In this document: piece by piece, positions 36,710 to 45,593 of the stretch | Numbering within the stretch: the first letter of the stretch is position 1 | How the letters are laid out: every line of letters starts with the position of its first letter | Assembly (NCBI GenBank): GCA_965214525.1 | Contig: OZ243959.1 | Coordinates: forward strand, 372,001 to 436,000 | DNA: 64,000 bases | Source of the DNA: Qipengyuania_B sp965214525 | GTDB taxonomy: Bacteria > Pseudomonadota > Alphaproteobacteria > Sphingomonadales > Sphingomonadaceae | Direction: 5' to 3' | Program-made: the position numbers and the translations under genes | Notes under the pieces: generated by a model | What the model saw: only the letters and a program-made list of their open reading frames with translations | What the model was told of the DNA's origin: nothing | Databases searched by the model: none

Positions 36710-36777
36710 TCGTACCGCCATACGCATTCGCGCTTGGAAATCCACGACCGATTGGGCAAAAGGCGCATCGCTTTCCC

Positions 36778-38070
36778 ATGAACGATGCATTTTCCCATCC
36801 GCGCCGAGCGCTCCGTATTCCGCCTGGCCTCATGGTAACGGGGATTGCCTGTGTGCTCGCGCTGGGTCTGGCCGGTGAACTGATTCTCGCCCAGGTTGGC
36901 GGGCAACGCGGCATCGCGCCGGTCGCGGCTTCGACGGATATCGAGGTATCCGGCATCAAGGTCGACGAACAAGGCGATTCGCCACAAGACGCACGGGAAG
37001 CCGGTTGGCGGGCTGCGCAACGCATGGCGTGGGAGAAGATCGAGGGGCCTGATATTCCGGATTCGCAACTGGAGGGGCTGGTCTCGGCAGTGGTGATCGA
37101 GCGCGAGCGCATCGGACCGCGCCGGTATCTCGCCACGCTGGGCGTGATCTTCGATCGGCAGCGCGCGGGACGTCTGCTGGGTGAAGAGGGGCGGGTCACC
37201 AATTCCGCGCCGTTGCTCGTCATCCCGGTCGTTCTGTCCGGCGGCACCGCCACGACGTTCGAGATCCGCAATGTCTGGCAGCGTGCATGGGCGGACTTTC
37301 AGGCGGGCGGGAGCCAGATCGATTATGTGCGCCCCTCGGGGTTTGGTGCCCAATCCCTGCTCGTCAATTACGGGCAGGCGACGCGCCGATCCCGCTTCTG
37401 GTGGCGCAATGTCCTTGATCAGTTTGGCGCGACCGATGTCATCATGCCGATTGCGCGGCTCGATTACCAATACCCCGGCGGACCGGTGCAAGGGCAATTC
37501 ACCGCCCGATATGGACCTGACAGCAGGTATCTTGCCAGTTTCACCTTGAACGCACGCAATCAGGACGAGTTGCCGCGCATGTTGCTACGGGCGGTGCGGC
37601 AGTTCGACCAGATCTATACGCGTGCGCTTAATCGAGGCTTGCTGCAACCCGATCCGACATTGGATATCGGCACGGGCGAGATCGATCCGGATATCCAGCG
37701 CCTTATCGAGATCGGGCGTCAGTTGCGCTCGGTGGAACGTGATCGGGCTGCGCCGGCCCAGGCGCCTGCCGCCGAGCGACCCGTGGCCACGCCGGACGCC
37801 GCCCTTGCGCAACCCGCCCCGCCCGAAGCCGCGACGACCACGATCGTCGTGCAGTTTGCCTCGCCCAATCCCGCAGCCTTCGACGCTACCCTGGCGGCCG
37901 TGCGTGGTGTGGAAGGGGTGCGCTCGGTTGCTGTGAACAGCCTTGCAATTGGCGGCACGTCCGTCATGCGCGTAACCTATGCCGGTTCCCTCGAAGGGTT
38001 GAGCGCGGCGTTGAGCGGGCGCGGCTTCATTGTGCAGCAGGGCGGCTCTTCGCTAACCATCAGCCGTTGA
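36778..38070 (+). CDS. DUF2066 / heavy-metal-associated-domain protein, exported
   Basis: A 430-residue protein typical of sphingomonads. An N-terminal membrane anchor or signal (about residues 17-40), a DUF2066-like region (ARYLATLGVIFDRQRAGRLLGE and LLVIPVVLSGG), a Pro/Ala-rich linker (about 335-365), then a small C-terminal alpha/beta domain (TIVVQFASPNPAAFDATLAAVRGVEGVRSVAVNSLAIGGTSVMRVTYAG) like an HMA fold but without a Cys-x-x-Cys motif. It precedes hdaA by 25 bases, a conserved pairing in the group. Function unknown. Confidence 0.78.
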   Translation: MNDAFSHPRRALRIPPGLMVTGIACVLALGLAGELILAQVGGQRGIAPVAASTDIEVSGIKVDEQGDSPQDAREAGWRAAQRMAWEKIEGPDIPDSQLEGLVSAVVIERERIGPRRYLATLGVIFDRQRAGRLLGEEGRVTNSAPLLVIPVVLSGGTATTFEIRNVWQRAWADFQAGGSQIDYVRPSGFGAQSLLVNYGQATRRSRFWWRNVLDQFGATDVIMPIARLDYQYPGGPVQGQFTARYGPDSRYLASFTLNARNQDELPRMLLRAVRQFDQIYTRALNRGLLQPDPTLDIGTGEIDPDIQRLIEIGRQLRSVERDRAAPAQAPAAERPVATPDAALAQPAPPEAATTTIVVQFASPNPAAFDATLAAVRGVEGVRSVAVNSLAIGGTSVMRVTYAGSLEGLSAALSGRGFIVQQGGSSLTISR

Positions 38071-38095
38071 ACCGGAGGCCTGGCGCGAGGCGACC

Positions 38096-38707
38096 ATGAA
38101 GCAAACCGCGCTGCCCTTTTCGGCCAACCGCTTGGCGGACGAAACGCGGATCGTCATCGGTGCGGCGAATGGCGCTGCCATGCGTGGACTTCAAAACCCC
38201 GCGGACTGGCCCTATCGCACAGCCGTATTGATCGGGCCGCCACGGTCGGGAAAGACTTCGTTCGCCCGATGGTTCGCCGCGCGCAATCCGGACGCGGCGG
38301 TTCTCGATGATGCGCATCGCCGGGCTGAGGACGACATCTTTCACGCTTGGAACCGGGCGCAGGAAAACGGAAACCTGTTGATGATCGTGGGGGCAGCGGA
38401 TTGGCAGATTGCCTTGCCCGACTTGCGCTCCCGTTTGGGAGCGGCGATGCGACTTGGCATTAGCGGACCGGACGATCGACTGGTGGTCGCCCTGCTCGAA
38501 GCTCATGCCGAGCAGCGCGCGCTTGCATTGGGAAAGGACGCGCTTAACTATCTAAGTCAGCGGGTCGAACGCAGTTTTGCAGGCGTAGAGCGTCTTGTCG
38601 CTGCTGCGGATCGACTTAGCCTGGAACGCAAGACCGCGCCGAACAGGGCCATTTGGCGGGAAGCGCTTGAAGCGCTACAAGGGCCTGAACAGGGTCGCCT
38701 GTTCTAG
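38096..38707 (+). CDS. hdaA: HdaA, DnaA-related regulatory ATPase
   Basis: A 203-residue AAA+ protein that, with the sliding clamp, stimulates DnaA-ATP hydrolysis and prevents re-initiation. The start has a clamp-binding motif (QTALPF, residues 3-8), then a Walker A-like GPPRSGKTS (about 47), AVLDDAH in the Walker B position, and a C-terminal lid (LSQRVERSFAGVERLVAAADRLSL). Alphaproteobacterial HdaA is shorter than DnaA and lacks the DNA-binding domain, as here. Confidence 0.85.
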   Translation: MKQTALPFSANRLADETRIVIGAANGAAMRGLQNPADWPYRTAVLIGPPRSGKTSFARWFAARNPDAAVLDDAHRRAEDDIFHAWNRAQENGNLLMIVGAADWQIALPDLRSRLGAAMRLGISGPDDRLVVALLEAHAEQRALALGKDALNYLSQRVERSFAGVERLVAAADRLSLERKTAPNRAIWREALEALQGPEQGRLF

Positions 38708-38735
38708 AACACGAGTTGAGGAAGGCAGGACACCG

Positions 38736-39440
38736 ATGCTTGATCGCCTGGCGGACTATCTCGATTCCATTCATGCCCGCGATCCGGCACCGCGTACGCG
38801 TTGGGAGATCTTGCTCTACCCTGGCGTATGGGCTCTGGGGATGCATCGGGCGGCGCATTGGCTGTTCGAAGCCAAGCTGTTCTTTCTTGCCCGCGCCATC
38901 AACCATCTTGCCCGCTTTCTGACTGCGATCGACATTCATCCCGGGGCGAAGATCGGGCGCAACTTCTTCATCGACCACGGCTTTACCGTTATCGGGGAGA
39001 CTGCGGATATCGGCGACAACGTCACGATCTACCAATGCGTGACCCTTGGCGGAACGAACCCTGCCAATGGCATTGGCGGCAAGCGGCACCCGACCATTCG
39101 CGACAACGCGATCATTGGATCAGGCGCGCAGATCATCGGGCCCATCACGATCGGAGAACGCGCGCGTATTGGTGCCAATGCCGTCATCCTTGACGATGTG
39201 CCCGAAGGAGCGACGATGATCGGCTTCAAGGCGCGCTCCACTCTCGTGCCGGTCGAAACCTATATGCGCGAGTTCATGCCCTATGGCACGCCGTGCGACG
39301 AACCACGCGAACCGGACATGAGCCGCGTGGAGAAATTGGAGCAGGAACTGACGATGCTGCGCAACGAGATCGAGCAGATGCGTAAGACGGTGAGCGATGG
39401 CAATTCCCCAAACTATCGCAGCGGAACGGATGATAGATGA
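38736..39440 (+). CDS. cysE: Serine O-acetyltransferase
   Basis: A 234-residue enzyme making O-acetylserine for cysteine synthesis. The left-handed beta-helix is visible as hexapeptide repeats from about residue 65 (AIDIHPGAKIGRNFFIDHGFTVIGETADIGDNVTIYQ), with catalytic Asp-His in FIDHG and VTLGGT. It is the short (EpsC-like) form with a C-terminal coiled coil (SRVEKLEQELTMLRNEIEQMRK). AGGAAGGCAGGA precedes the ATG. Its stop overlaps the DUF2794 gene start. Confidence 0.94.
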   Translation: MLDRLADYLDSIHARDPAPRTRWEILLYPGVWALGMHRAAHWLFEAKLFFLARAINHLARFLTAIDIHPGAKIGRNFFIDHGFTVIGETADIGDNVTIYQCVTLGGTNPANGIGGKRHPTIRDNAIIGSGAQIIGPITIGERARIGANAVILDDVPEGATMIGFKARSTLVPVETYMREFMPYGTPCDEPREPDMSRVEKLEQELTMLRNEIEQMRKTVSDGNSPNYRSGTDDR

Positions 39441-39790
39441 CGACGAGTGTCGGCGGCAGGGTGGTCGCCTTTCCCGGATCTAGCCCACTGCAGATCGGCT
39501 TCACCCGCGAGGAGCTGCAACGCATCCTCGATTTGTACGGGCGTATGGTCGCCGCCGGGCAGTGGCGGGATTACGCCATGGATTTCGATCGCGACTGCGC
39601 GACGTTCGCCGCTTTCCGGCGCACGGCCGAACGTCCTCAGGCACGGGTGGAGAAGCGGCCGGCTTTGCGCAATCGGCAGGGGATGTATGCGTTGTTCGGG
39701 GAGCATGGCCAGGTGCTGAAACGCGAACACGAACTGTCGGGCGTCCTTGCGCCGATGGAACGGCGGTTGCTTAAGGCAGTCGTGATCTAG
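39437..39790 (+). CDS. DUF2794 protein
   Basis: A 117-residue protein with the DUF2794 pattern: IGFTREELQRILDLYGRMVAAGQWRDYAMDFDRDCATFAAFRRTAERPQARVEKRP then LKREHELSGVLAPMERRLLK. No catalytic motif recognised. It overlaps the cysE stop by four bases and the converging DUF4328 gene by four, so it is likely translated with cysE. DUF2794 is confined mainly to alphaproteobacteria. Confidence 0.88.
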   Translation: MTTSVGGRVVAFPGSSPLQIGFTREELQRILDLYGRMVAAGQWRDYAMDFDRDCATFAAFRRTAERPQARVEKRPALRNRQGMYALFGEHGQVLKREHELSGVLAPMERRLLKAVVI

Positions 39791-40659
39791 GCGGCTTTGC
39801 CGGTCCCAGTCGTCAGGCTGACGGAGAAAGCCGGCGTATCCCGAACTTCTTCCTCGAAAGGAGCGTTGAGGTTTGCCAGCAACTCGCGCTGTGCGACGGT
39901 GATCTTTCGTACCAACAATGCGAGCAGCAGTCCGGCTGCGACTAGCAGGGTGGCGGCGAGGGAGAGCATCACAAGTTCCATCCAGTAGGGCGTCATGATC
40001 TTGACCGAACCCGCCAGATTGAAGGCGAACTTCACCAGAAGCAATGTCAGGATTGTCAGTCCTGCCAAATAGGCGAAAGACCACGCGGTCACGTCATCGC
40101 TCTGTTGGTTCGCCCGGTCGGCCGGCTCTCCGTTGCTGCGGTTATGGAGTTCGCGAAGCACTTCGATCGGCAGAACGAGATTGAAAGGTGGGACCAGAAA
40201 GGAAGCGGTGGTCATCAGGGCGGACCGCTTCATTGCCAGGCCGGCCCGTTCAAGATTGCGATGCGCTTTCCATACCCACGATAACACCGCGATGAGGAAG
40301 ATGGCGACAGCGATTACCAACGCAATCGCGGCGGTCGCGACCTGGTTCTGGGTCGCCGTGCCGGCAATATCATCCGGGTCAATCGGTTCGACAATCTTTC
40401 GCGAGTTATGCAAAGCCACCAGATCGACCAGATTGGGTTCGCTGGCACGCTGTTGAGCGAAAGTGTTACCGTAGTAGCCCCAGCCACGTGCCTCCTGCTC
40501 CGCCTGCCAGAGAACCTGTTGGCGCGCATGTTCGGCGGCAAGAACCCAAGTCCACCCTTGATACAAAAAAGCCGTTCCCGTGATGCCGAACAGTACCGCG
40601 GCGGCAAGCACGCCGTGCGCCCACCAGGACAGTATTCTTAAGTCTCTGTAGAATTGCAT
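39787..40659 (-). CDS. DUF4328-like membrane protein
   Basis: About 290 residues with four to five predicted transmembrane segments (about residues 12-32, 105-130, 150-170 near VPPFNLVLPIEVLRELH, 200-220 and 235-260). The VWKAHRNLERAG and PFNLVLPIEVLRELHNRSN patterns fit DUF4328, where a Trp-Arg-like helix follows the second span. An ATG at 40683 is an alternative start; 40659 has a run of G upstream. Function unknown. Converges on the DUF2794 gene. Confidence 0.7.
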   Translation of the reverse strand: MQFYRDLRILSWWAHGVLAAAVLFGITGTAFLYQGWTWVLAAEHARQQVLWQAEQEARGWGYYGNTFAQQRASEPNLVDLVALHNSRKIVEPIDPDDIAGTATQNQVATAAIALVIAVAIFLIAVLSWVWKAHRNLERAGLAMKRSALMTTASFLVPPFNLVLPIEVLRELHNRSNGEPADRANQQSDDVTAWSFAYLAGLTILTLLLVKFAFNLAGSVKIMTPYWMELVMLSLAATLLVAAGLLLALLVRKITVAQRELLANLNAPFEEEVRDTPAFSVSLTTGTGKAA

Positions 40660-40774
40660 CACTCGGCCCCCCCGGTTCAGCATTAGCTGCGGAATCCTTT
40701 ATGTTTGGTGCTGTCGGTTCTCAGGTGTCTTGCGAGACGCGCTCTGACATCAAAACGCTATCTTTGTTGAACCT

Positions 40775-41962
40775 TCACGCTGCTACTGCTCGATGGCGGA
40801 CCGGCTCGCTTAGCGGCAGACGCCCCTGCCAGTCGGCAGGCAGAACCTGCACGATCCTCGCCCGGATCGGGGTCCAGAAGGCCGACAGGCTGAGCAGGGC
40901 CGACCCGATCACCAGCGCGGTCAGTGCGAAGGTCAGCTCGACGGCCCCGAACCGGTCGATGAGGAAGCCGAGCGCAATCAGCACATAGGCGAGGGCGGAG
41001 ACAAGCAATGCGCGCCGGTCCACTGCCAGCGCGACGAGGCCGAACACCACGTAGATCGCCAGGACCAGCACGGCCCCCGCGATGCCGACTGCATCGCCGC
41101 CGTCGAGTATCCCGATGGAATAAAAGATCGGGTGGGCCAGCATCGGTGCCGCCAGCAGGTGCAGCCAGAACGCGACGTCGCTGCGCCGCGTGATGCGCTC
41201 GCGATCGCTGATGTCCCAGCGCATGGCGACAGTGAAGACCGCCAGCCCGGCGAGGAAGGTCAGCCACAAGAGGACAATCCCTGAACCTTCGACGCCTGCG
41301 GTGTCGAGAATGGCCACAATCAAGCCAACAATCGTGACGCAGGCCGCCACGATCCCTGCCGCTACCGTGATCGGCACCGTGAAGCGCCGCCAATGGAGCC
41401 AGGCCGCACCCGCCGCGACAAGCCCGGCGAAAGAGATGACGAAAACGCCCACCGCCTGCTCCATCCCGGTGATCGCGCGTCCCGCGCCCATGACGGCAAC
41501 GAATATGCCTCCGACAAATGCCAGCAGAAGTATGATGCTAGGCAGCGCCATGCGTCTTTTTCTTGTGAAGAACTCGGCAAGCATCCAAGAAGTTGCAGCC
41601 ACGAGTGTTCCACCTATCAGCATCGCCAGGCCGCCATGGAACTCGGCCTGCTGCCGGAATAACTCCCATTGTGCCTGGGTCCCCTCGACCCACACGCCGT
41701 TAGCACCGAGATGATCTGGCATAGCGGGGTTTGCGACGAAGATCCCGGCCAAGGCTTGCCCAATCGCTCCTGCCGCGACCAGCATGATGATGACGCCGAT
41801 GGCGACGAAAATGTCGTTGAACGAATTGACCAGGCGGAAGTTCTCCTCGTCGCTGCGCGGCATGTCGCGCACCTGCGTCATGTGCGCGCGAAAGCGTGCG
41901 GCCGCATCGGCACTTAGCGCGCCGGCGGCAACTGCCGAATTGATATCTTCCTCCGAGTACAC
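40775..41962 (-). CDS. DUF2157-like polytopic membrane protein
   Basis: A 395-residue protein with a soluble N-terminus (SEEDINSAVAAGALSADAAARFRAHM), typical of DUF2157, followed by roughly ten hydrophobic spans. The start is GTG at 41962, read from the MYSEED N-terminus that begins the family match. The ribosome-binding purine run and this GTG both fall inside a strong hairpin (41958-42006), so translation may be structurally regulated. Ligand or function unknown. Confidence 0.78.
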   Translation of the reverse strand: MYSEEDINSAVAAGALSADAAARFRAHMTQVRDMPRSDEENFRLVNSFNDIFVAIGVIIMLVAAGAIGQALAGIFVANPAMPDHLGANGVWVEGTQAQWELFRQQAEFHGGLAMLIGGTLVAATSWMLAEFFTRKRRMALPSIILLLAFVGGIFVAVMGAGRAITGMEQAVGVFVISFAGLVAAGAAWLHWRRFTVPITVAAGIVAACVTIVGLIVAILDTAGVEGSGIVLLWLTFLAGLAVFTVAMRWDISDRERITRRSDVAFWLHLLAAPMLAHPIFYSIGILDGGDAVGIAGAVLVLAIYVVFGLVALAVDRRALLVSALAYVLIALGFLIDRFGAVELTFALTALVIGSALLSLSAFWTPIRARIVQVLPADWQGRLPLSEPVRHRAVAA

Positions 41963-42006
41963 CGGACGCTCTCCCCCTGTTTGAGGGAGAGATTACGCCC
42001 GGTGTA
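41958..42006 (-). promoter_or_regulatory. Hairpin covering the ribosome-binding site and start of the DUF2157 gene
   Basis: Nested inverted repeats: outer TACACCGG / CCGGTGTA (8 pairs) and inner CTCTCCC / GGGAGAG (7 pairs), separated by small internal loops. On the minus-strand mRNA the inner right arm is the GGGGGAGAG Shine-Dalgarno region and the outer right arm includes the GTG start, so folding would block initiation. It could be a regulatory element or simply the terminator of the upstream SDR gene. Confidence 0.55.
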
Positions 42007-42024
42007 TTACCTCGTCAATACGCA

Positions 42025-42954
42025 TTAGCCCCGCGCGGAGGAAGGCCCTTCGCCGGTCACTTCCTGCATTGCCTTCAGGATCGCGCCCGATTGCTCCGAT
42101 CCTGATTGCGGGGCTTTGAGGTTGGCCTGGCTGGAAATGTCGTCCCAGCGAGCGGCGAACCCTTCGACGGTGCGGTCTTCATCCTTCAGCCAGACCGCAT
42201 CGTTCATCACCACCCAGGCGGAGTGGAACCCGCCCGCGCCCGCGCCCACGATAGCATTGGAAGGCGCATCCTCGCTGACGAGGAACAGCGCGGCGGGCAC
42301 GACATTCACTGGATCGAACAGCTTGAACGCCTGTTCCGGGAACAGATCCTCGGTCATGCGCGTGCCGGCGACGGGCGACAGCGTATTGACCTTGATGTTG
42401 TATTTCGCACCTTCGAGATACAGCGTTTTGGTCAGCCCGGCGAGCCCCAGCTTCGCCGCGCCATAATTCGCCTGTCCGAAATTGCCGAACAGGCCGGTGG
42501 ACGAGCTTGTCATCAGGATGCGGCCATAGGCCTGTTCGCGCATGGTTTCCCACGCCGCTTTTGTCGCGTAGGCGCTACCCAGCAGATGCACGCGCACCAC
42601 GAATTCAAAATCCTCCGCGCTCATCTTGACGAAGCTCTTGTCGCGCAGAACGCCCGCATTGTTGATAAGGACGTGGACGCCGCCCCATCGCTGCTTGGCG
42701 TCGGCGATCATCTTTTCCATCTGATCGTATTCGGTGACCGAGGCTCCGTTGGCCATCGCGGTGCCGCCCGCTTTCTCGATCTCCTCGACCACCTGCGCCG
42801 CCGCATCGGATGTGCCGGTGCCATCGCGTGATCCGCCCAAATCGTTCACCACCACCTTGGCACCGCGCCGAGCGAGTTCCAGCGCATATTCTTTGCCCAG
42901 GCCGCCGCCCGCCCCGGTGACGATGGCGACCTTGTCCTTGAAATCGATGGTCAT
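42025..42954 (-). CDS. SDR family oxidoreductase, peroxisomal-multifunctional-enzyme-2-like
   Basis: A 309-residue short-chain dehydrogenase resembling the (3R)-hydroxyacyl-CoA dehydrogenase domain of the MFE-2/HSD17B4 family. Visible: TGAGGGLGKEYALELARRGAKVVVNDLGG, LINNAGVLRDKSFVKMS, SSSTGLFGNFGQANYGAAK (catalytic Ser, Tyr, Lys), and PVAGTRMTEDLFP. Likely acts on CoA thioesters or steroids, as inference from family. Upstream of the DUF2157 gene on the same strand. Confidence 0.9.
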   Translation of the reverse strand: MTIDFKDKVAIVTGAGGGLGKEYALELARRGAKVVVNDLGGSRDGTGTSDAAAQVVEEIEKAGGTAMANGASVTEYDQMEKMIADAKQRWGGVHVLINNAGVLRDKSFVKMSAEDFEFVVRVHLLGSAYATKAAWETMREQAYGRILMTSSSTGLFGNFGQANYGAAKLGLAGLTKTLYLEGAKYNIKVNTLSPVAGTRMTEDLFPEQAFKLFDPVNVVPAALFLVSEDAPSNAIVGAGAGGFHSAWVVMNDAVWLKDEDRTVEGFAARWDDISSQANLKAPQSGSEQSGAILKAMQEVTGEGPSSARG

Positions 42955-43066
42955 GCAATGCTCCTCGCTAAGTGGTTTACGTATAGGTCAATCTCCAGCC
43001 GACTGGCATGTTCCAGCCTTGCACGCAACCGACGCGGTCGTTTCGAGCCGTGCCGCTACGACGCTT

Positions 43067-43735
43067 TCAAAGCTTCTCCAGCACCGGAATGAGCTCATCG
43101 AACGACGCGACGATGGCATCGGCACCAAGCTGCGCGGCGGGCCGGTCGCAATAGCCGTAAGCGGCTGCAACGACCGGCACGTTTGCCGCACGGGCTGAGG
43201 CGATGTCGTAGGATGAATCGCCGACGAAAGCGAACGTGCCGCCGCCGCATCGCTGGCGCGCTTCGATGATCGGATCGGGTTCGGGCTTGGCACGACCCTT
43301 GCCCAACGTGTCCCCGCCGATAACGCAATCGAACCTGTCGGCCAGCGCCAGTTGTGCGAGGATATCGGTGGCGAAGCTTTCGAACTTGTTGGTGACGACC
43401 GCCAGCCGAACTCCGCGATCCTGCAGGGCGTCCAGCGTATCGGCAACGCCGGGATATGGCCTCGTATGCACCGCGTTGTGCTGTGCGTAATAGGACAGCA
43501 ATGTCTTGTAGAGTGGACGAAATGCCTCTGGCGCGATCCCCCCCTGCTCGTCGATCGCACGCTGCAGCATGATCTTCGCGCCTCCACCGATGAGGCTTTC
43601 CACCTGCGCGACGGGCACCGGGACAAAGCCGCCTTGCACCAGCGCGTGATTGACCGCTTCGCCCAGGTCCCGATGGGTATCGAGCAGCGTGCCGTCGAGA
43701 TCGAGCCCGACGATATCGAATGAAAATTGGTTCAT
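43067..43735 (-). CDS. gph: Phosphoglycolate phosphatase (HAD family)
   Basis: A 222-residue HAD hydrolase that removes phosphate from 2-phosphoglycolate or similar. Motif I GLDLDGTLLDTH (about residue 10), motif II VVTNK, motif III Lys in GRAKPEPDP, and motif IV FVGDSSYD are present. Start at 43735, 60 bases from the divergent glmU. HAD phosphatases overlap in substrate, so the exact substrate is inferred from similarity and the usual gph-glmU neighbourhood. Confidence 0.88.
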   Translation of the reverse strand: MNQFSFDIVGLDLDGTLLDTHRDLGEAVNHALVQGGFVPVPVAQVESLIGGGAKIMLQRAIDEQGGIAPEAFRPLYKTLLSYYAQHNAVHTRPYPGVADTLDALQDRGVRLAVVTNKFESFATDILAQLALADRFDCVIGGDTLGKGRAKPEPDPIIEARQRCGGGTFAFVGDSSYDIASARAANVPVVAAAYGYCDRPAAQLGADAIVASFDELIPVLEKL

Positions 43736-43795
43736 GTTTGGGGCGGGTGCCGGATGCCGCTTCAAACCGCAAGCGATTGGTGGCAAGGGGCGCGA

Positions 43796-45160
43796 ATGAT
43801 GGAACCGACCCACCCGTTCGCCGCGATTATCCTTGCCGCAGGCAAAGGCACGCGCATGAAAAGCGATCTGCACAAAGTGCTGCATCCGATCGCCGGGCGA
43901 CCGATGCTGCATCATCTGATGATGTCCCTCGACACCCTGCTGCCGGTTCAAAAGATCGTCGTGGTGGGGGCGGGGCGTGAGCAGCTGGAAGAGGCGCTGG
44001 GGCAAGATGCGCAGACCTGCCTGCAGGAGCCGCAGCTTGGCACCGCCCACGCGGTGCAGCAGGCGCAGGAGAGTTTGCGTTATTTCGATGGCGATGTGCT
44101 GATCCTGTACGGCGACGTGCCATTCGTGCGGCCCCAGACCATGCAACGCATGATGACGCGGCTGCACGCCGAAGACGAACCCGCCGTCGTCGTCCTGGGG
44201 TTCGAACCCGCCGATCCTGCAGCCTACGGACGAATCATAGCCGATGCCGAGGGACGCATTGACAAGATGATCGAATACAAGGATGCATCCGAAGCCGAGC
44301 GGGCGTGCCGCCTGTGCAATTCGGGTTTGATGGCCGTGCGCCGTGCCGACTTGTTCGACCTGCTAGCCCGGGTCGGCAACGAGAACGCCCAAGGGGAGTA
44401 TTACCTGGTCGATATTGTGAACGTGGCGAATGGCGACGGGCGGCACAGCGCGGTCGTCACGACCGACAGGCCGGACGAGGTTACGGGCATCAACAGCCGT
44501 GCCGAACTTGCCGCGGCGGAGCGTCAATGGCAGGAATTTCGCCGCGAGGAAGCGATGGCCGAAGGGGTTACGCTGAAGGCGCCGGAAACCGTGTTCTTCA
44601 GTTTCGACACCCAATTGGGCCAGGATGTCACGATCGAGCCCAATGTCGTGTTCGGTCCCGGGGTCACGATTGCCGATGGTGCGCGTATCCGATCGTTCAG
44701 TCACCTGGAAGGTGCGAGAATAGGGGTGGATTGCGAAGTCGGGCCCTATGCGCGCCTGCGACCTGGTGCCATCCTGGAGCGTGGCGCGCGCGTCGGGAAC
44801 TTCGTCGAAATGAAGAAGGCGGTGCTGGGTGAGGGGGCCAAGGCCAACCACCTGACCTATCTTGGCGATGCGACGATCGGTGCCGGTGCGAATATTGGGG
44901 CAGGGACCATCACGTGCAACTACGATGGGTATTTCAAGTATACCACGGAGATCGGGCCGCGCGCGTTCATCGGTTCCAACTCATCGCTGATTGCACCGGT
45001 CAAGATCGGCGCCGATGCGATCGTGGCTGCTGGCAGCGCGGTCAGCCGTGACGTCGCCGATGGCGAGCTGCGCATGGTCCGCGCGGAGCAATTGGTGAAG
45101 CCGGGCTGGGCGGATCGCTTCCACGATACGATGAAGCGCAAGAAGGCGGACCGGAAATAG
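43796..45160 (+). CDS. glmU: Bifunctional GlcNAc-1-P uridyltransferase / GlcN-1-P acetyltransferase
   Basis: A 454-residue enzyme making UDP-GlcNAc for peptidoglycan and LPS. N-terminal pyrophosphorylase: ILAAGKGTRMKSDLHKVLHPIAGRPMLHH (about 12-40), YGDVPFV, EYYLVDIV. C-terminal left-handed beta-helix: hexapeptide repeats such as LGQDVTIEPNVVFGPGVTIADG and AYLGDATIG-type AHLTYLGDATIGAGANIGAGTITCNYDG-like stretch. Start at 43796 (two tandem ATGs) has AAGGGG upstream; a longer frame to 43727 overlaps gph. Confidence 0.96.
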   Translation: MMEPTHPFAAIILAAGKGTRMKSDLHKVLHPIAGRPMLHHLMMSLDTLLPVQKIVVVGAGREQLEEALGQDAQTCLQEPQLGTAHAVQQAQESLRYFDGDVLILYGDVPFVRPQTMQRMMTRLHAEDEPAVVVLGFEPADPAAYGRIIADAEGRIDKMIEYKDASEAERACRLCNSGLMAVRRADLFDLLARVGNENAQGEYYLVDIVNVANGDGRHSAVVTTDRPDEVTGINSRAELAAAERQWQEFRREEAMAEGVTLKAPETVFFSFDTQLGQDVTIEPNVVFGPGVTIADGARIRSFSHLEGARIGVDCEVGPYARLRPGAILERGARVGNFVEMKKAVLGEGAKANHLTYLGDATIGAGANIGAGTITCNYDGYFKYTTEIGPRAFIGSNSSLIAPVKIGADAIVAAGSAVSRDVADGELRMVRAEQLVKPGWADRFHDTMKRKKADRK

Positions 45161-45169
45161 CCGCGAACC

Positions 45170-45460
45170 GTGGCGCTAATTAGCGATGGCAACAAGGAAC
45201 CGGCAACATCGTGCTGGCTATGCCAACGTCCGTTGGGAAGCTGTGTGCAGTGGCATCACCCGGTCCCGAAAGCTAAGAAGGGCCGCAAGACGGTCCCCGT
45301 GCATCCGATATGCCACAAGACCCTCCATCGGACCTTCACGAATGCCCAATTAGCGCGAATCGGTTTTGATCGGTGTGCCTTGACTAGCGATCCGCGGGTG
45401 CGTCGCTTCATTGAATGGGTTGTGGACAAACCCCCGGATTTCATCGCGCCGGTGCGTTAA
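45170..45460 (+). CDS. HNH-type nuclease domain protein
   Basis: A 96-residue protein, starting at GTG ten bases after glmU. It shows an HNH zinc-finger-like nuclease layout: CWLCQRPL, then WHHPVPKAKKGRKTVPVHPICHKTLHRTF, with the histidines and Cys expected of the fold. Likely binds a metal and DNA; host role unknown. Related small HNH proteins sit beside glmU or housekeeping genes in sphingomonads. Confidence 0.75.
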   Translation: MALISDGNKEPATSCWLCQRPLGSCVQWHHPVPKAKKGRKTVPVHPICHKTLHRTFTNAQLARIGFDRCALTSDPRVRRFIEWVVDKPPDFIAPVR

Positions 45461-45593
45461 CTGGGCGACAGTAAAGCTTACAATTGCGCGATGTTACCGA
45501 GAAATAAGGTCGGGAGCGTGCCATCGTGACACATATTAAAAGGTTAACAATGTCTTACTGTTATCCCTAAATTTTTTCTGTTATGCTGTGTGC

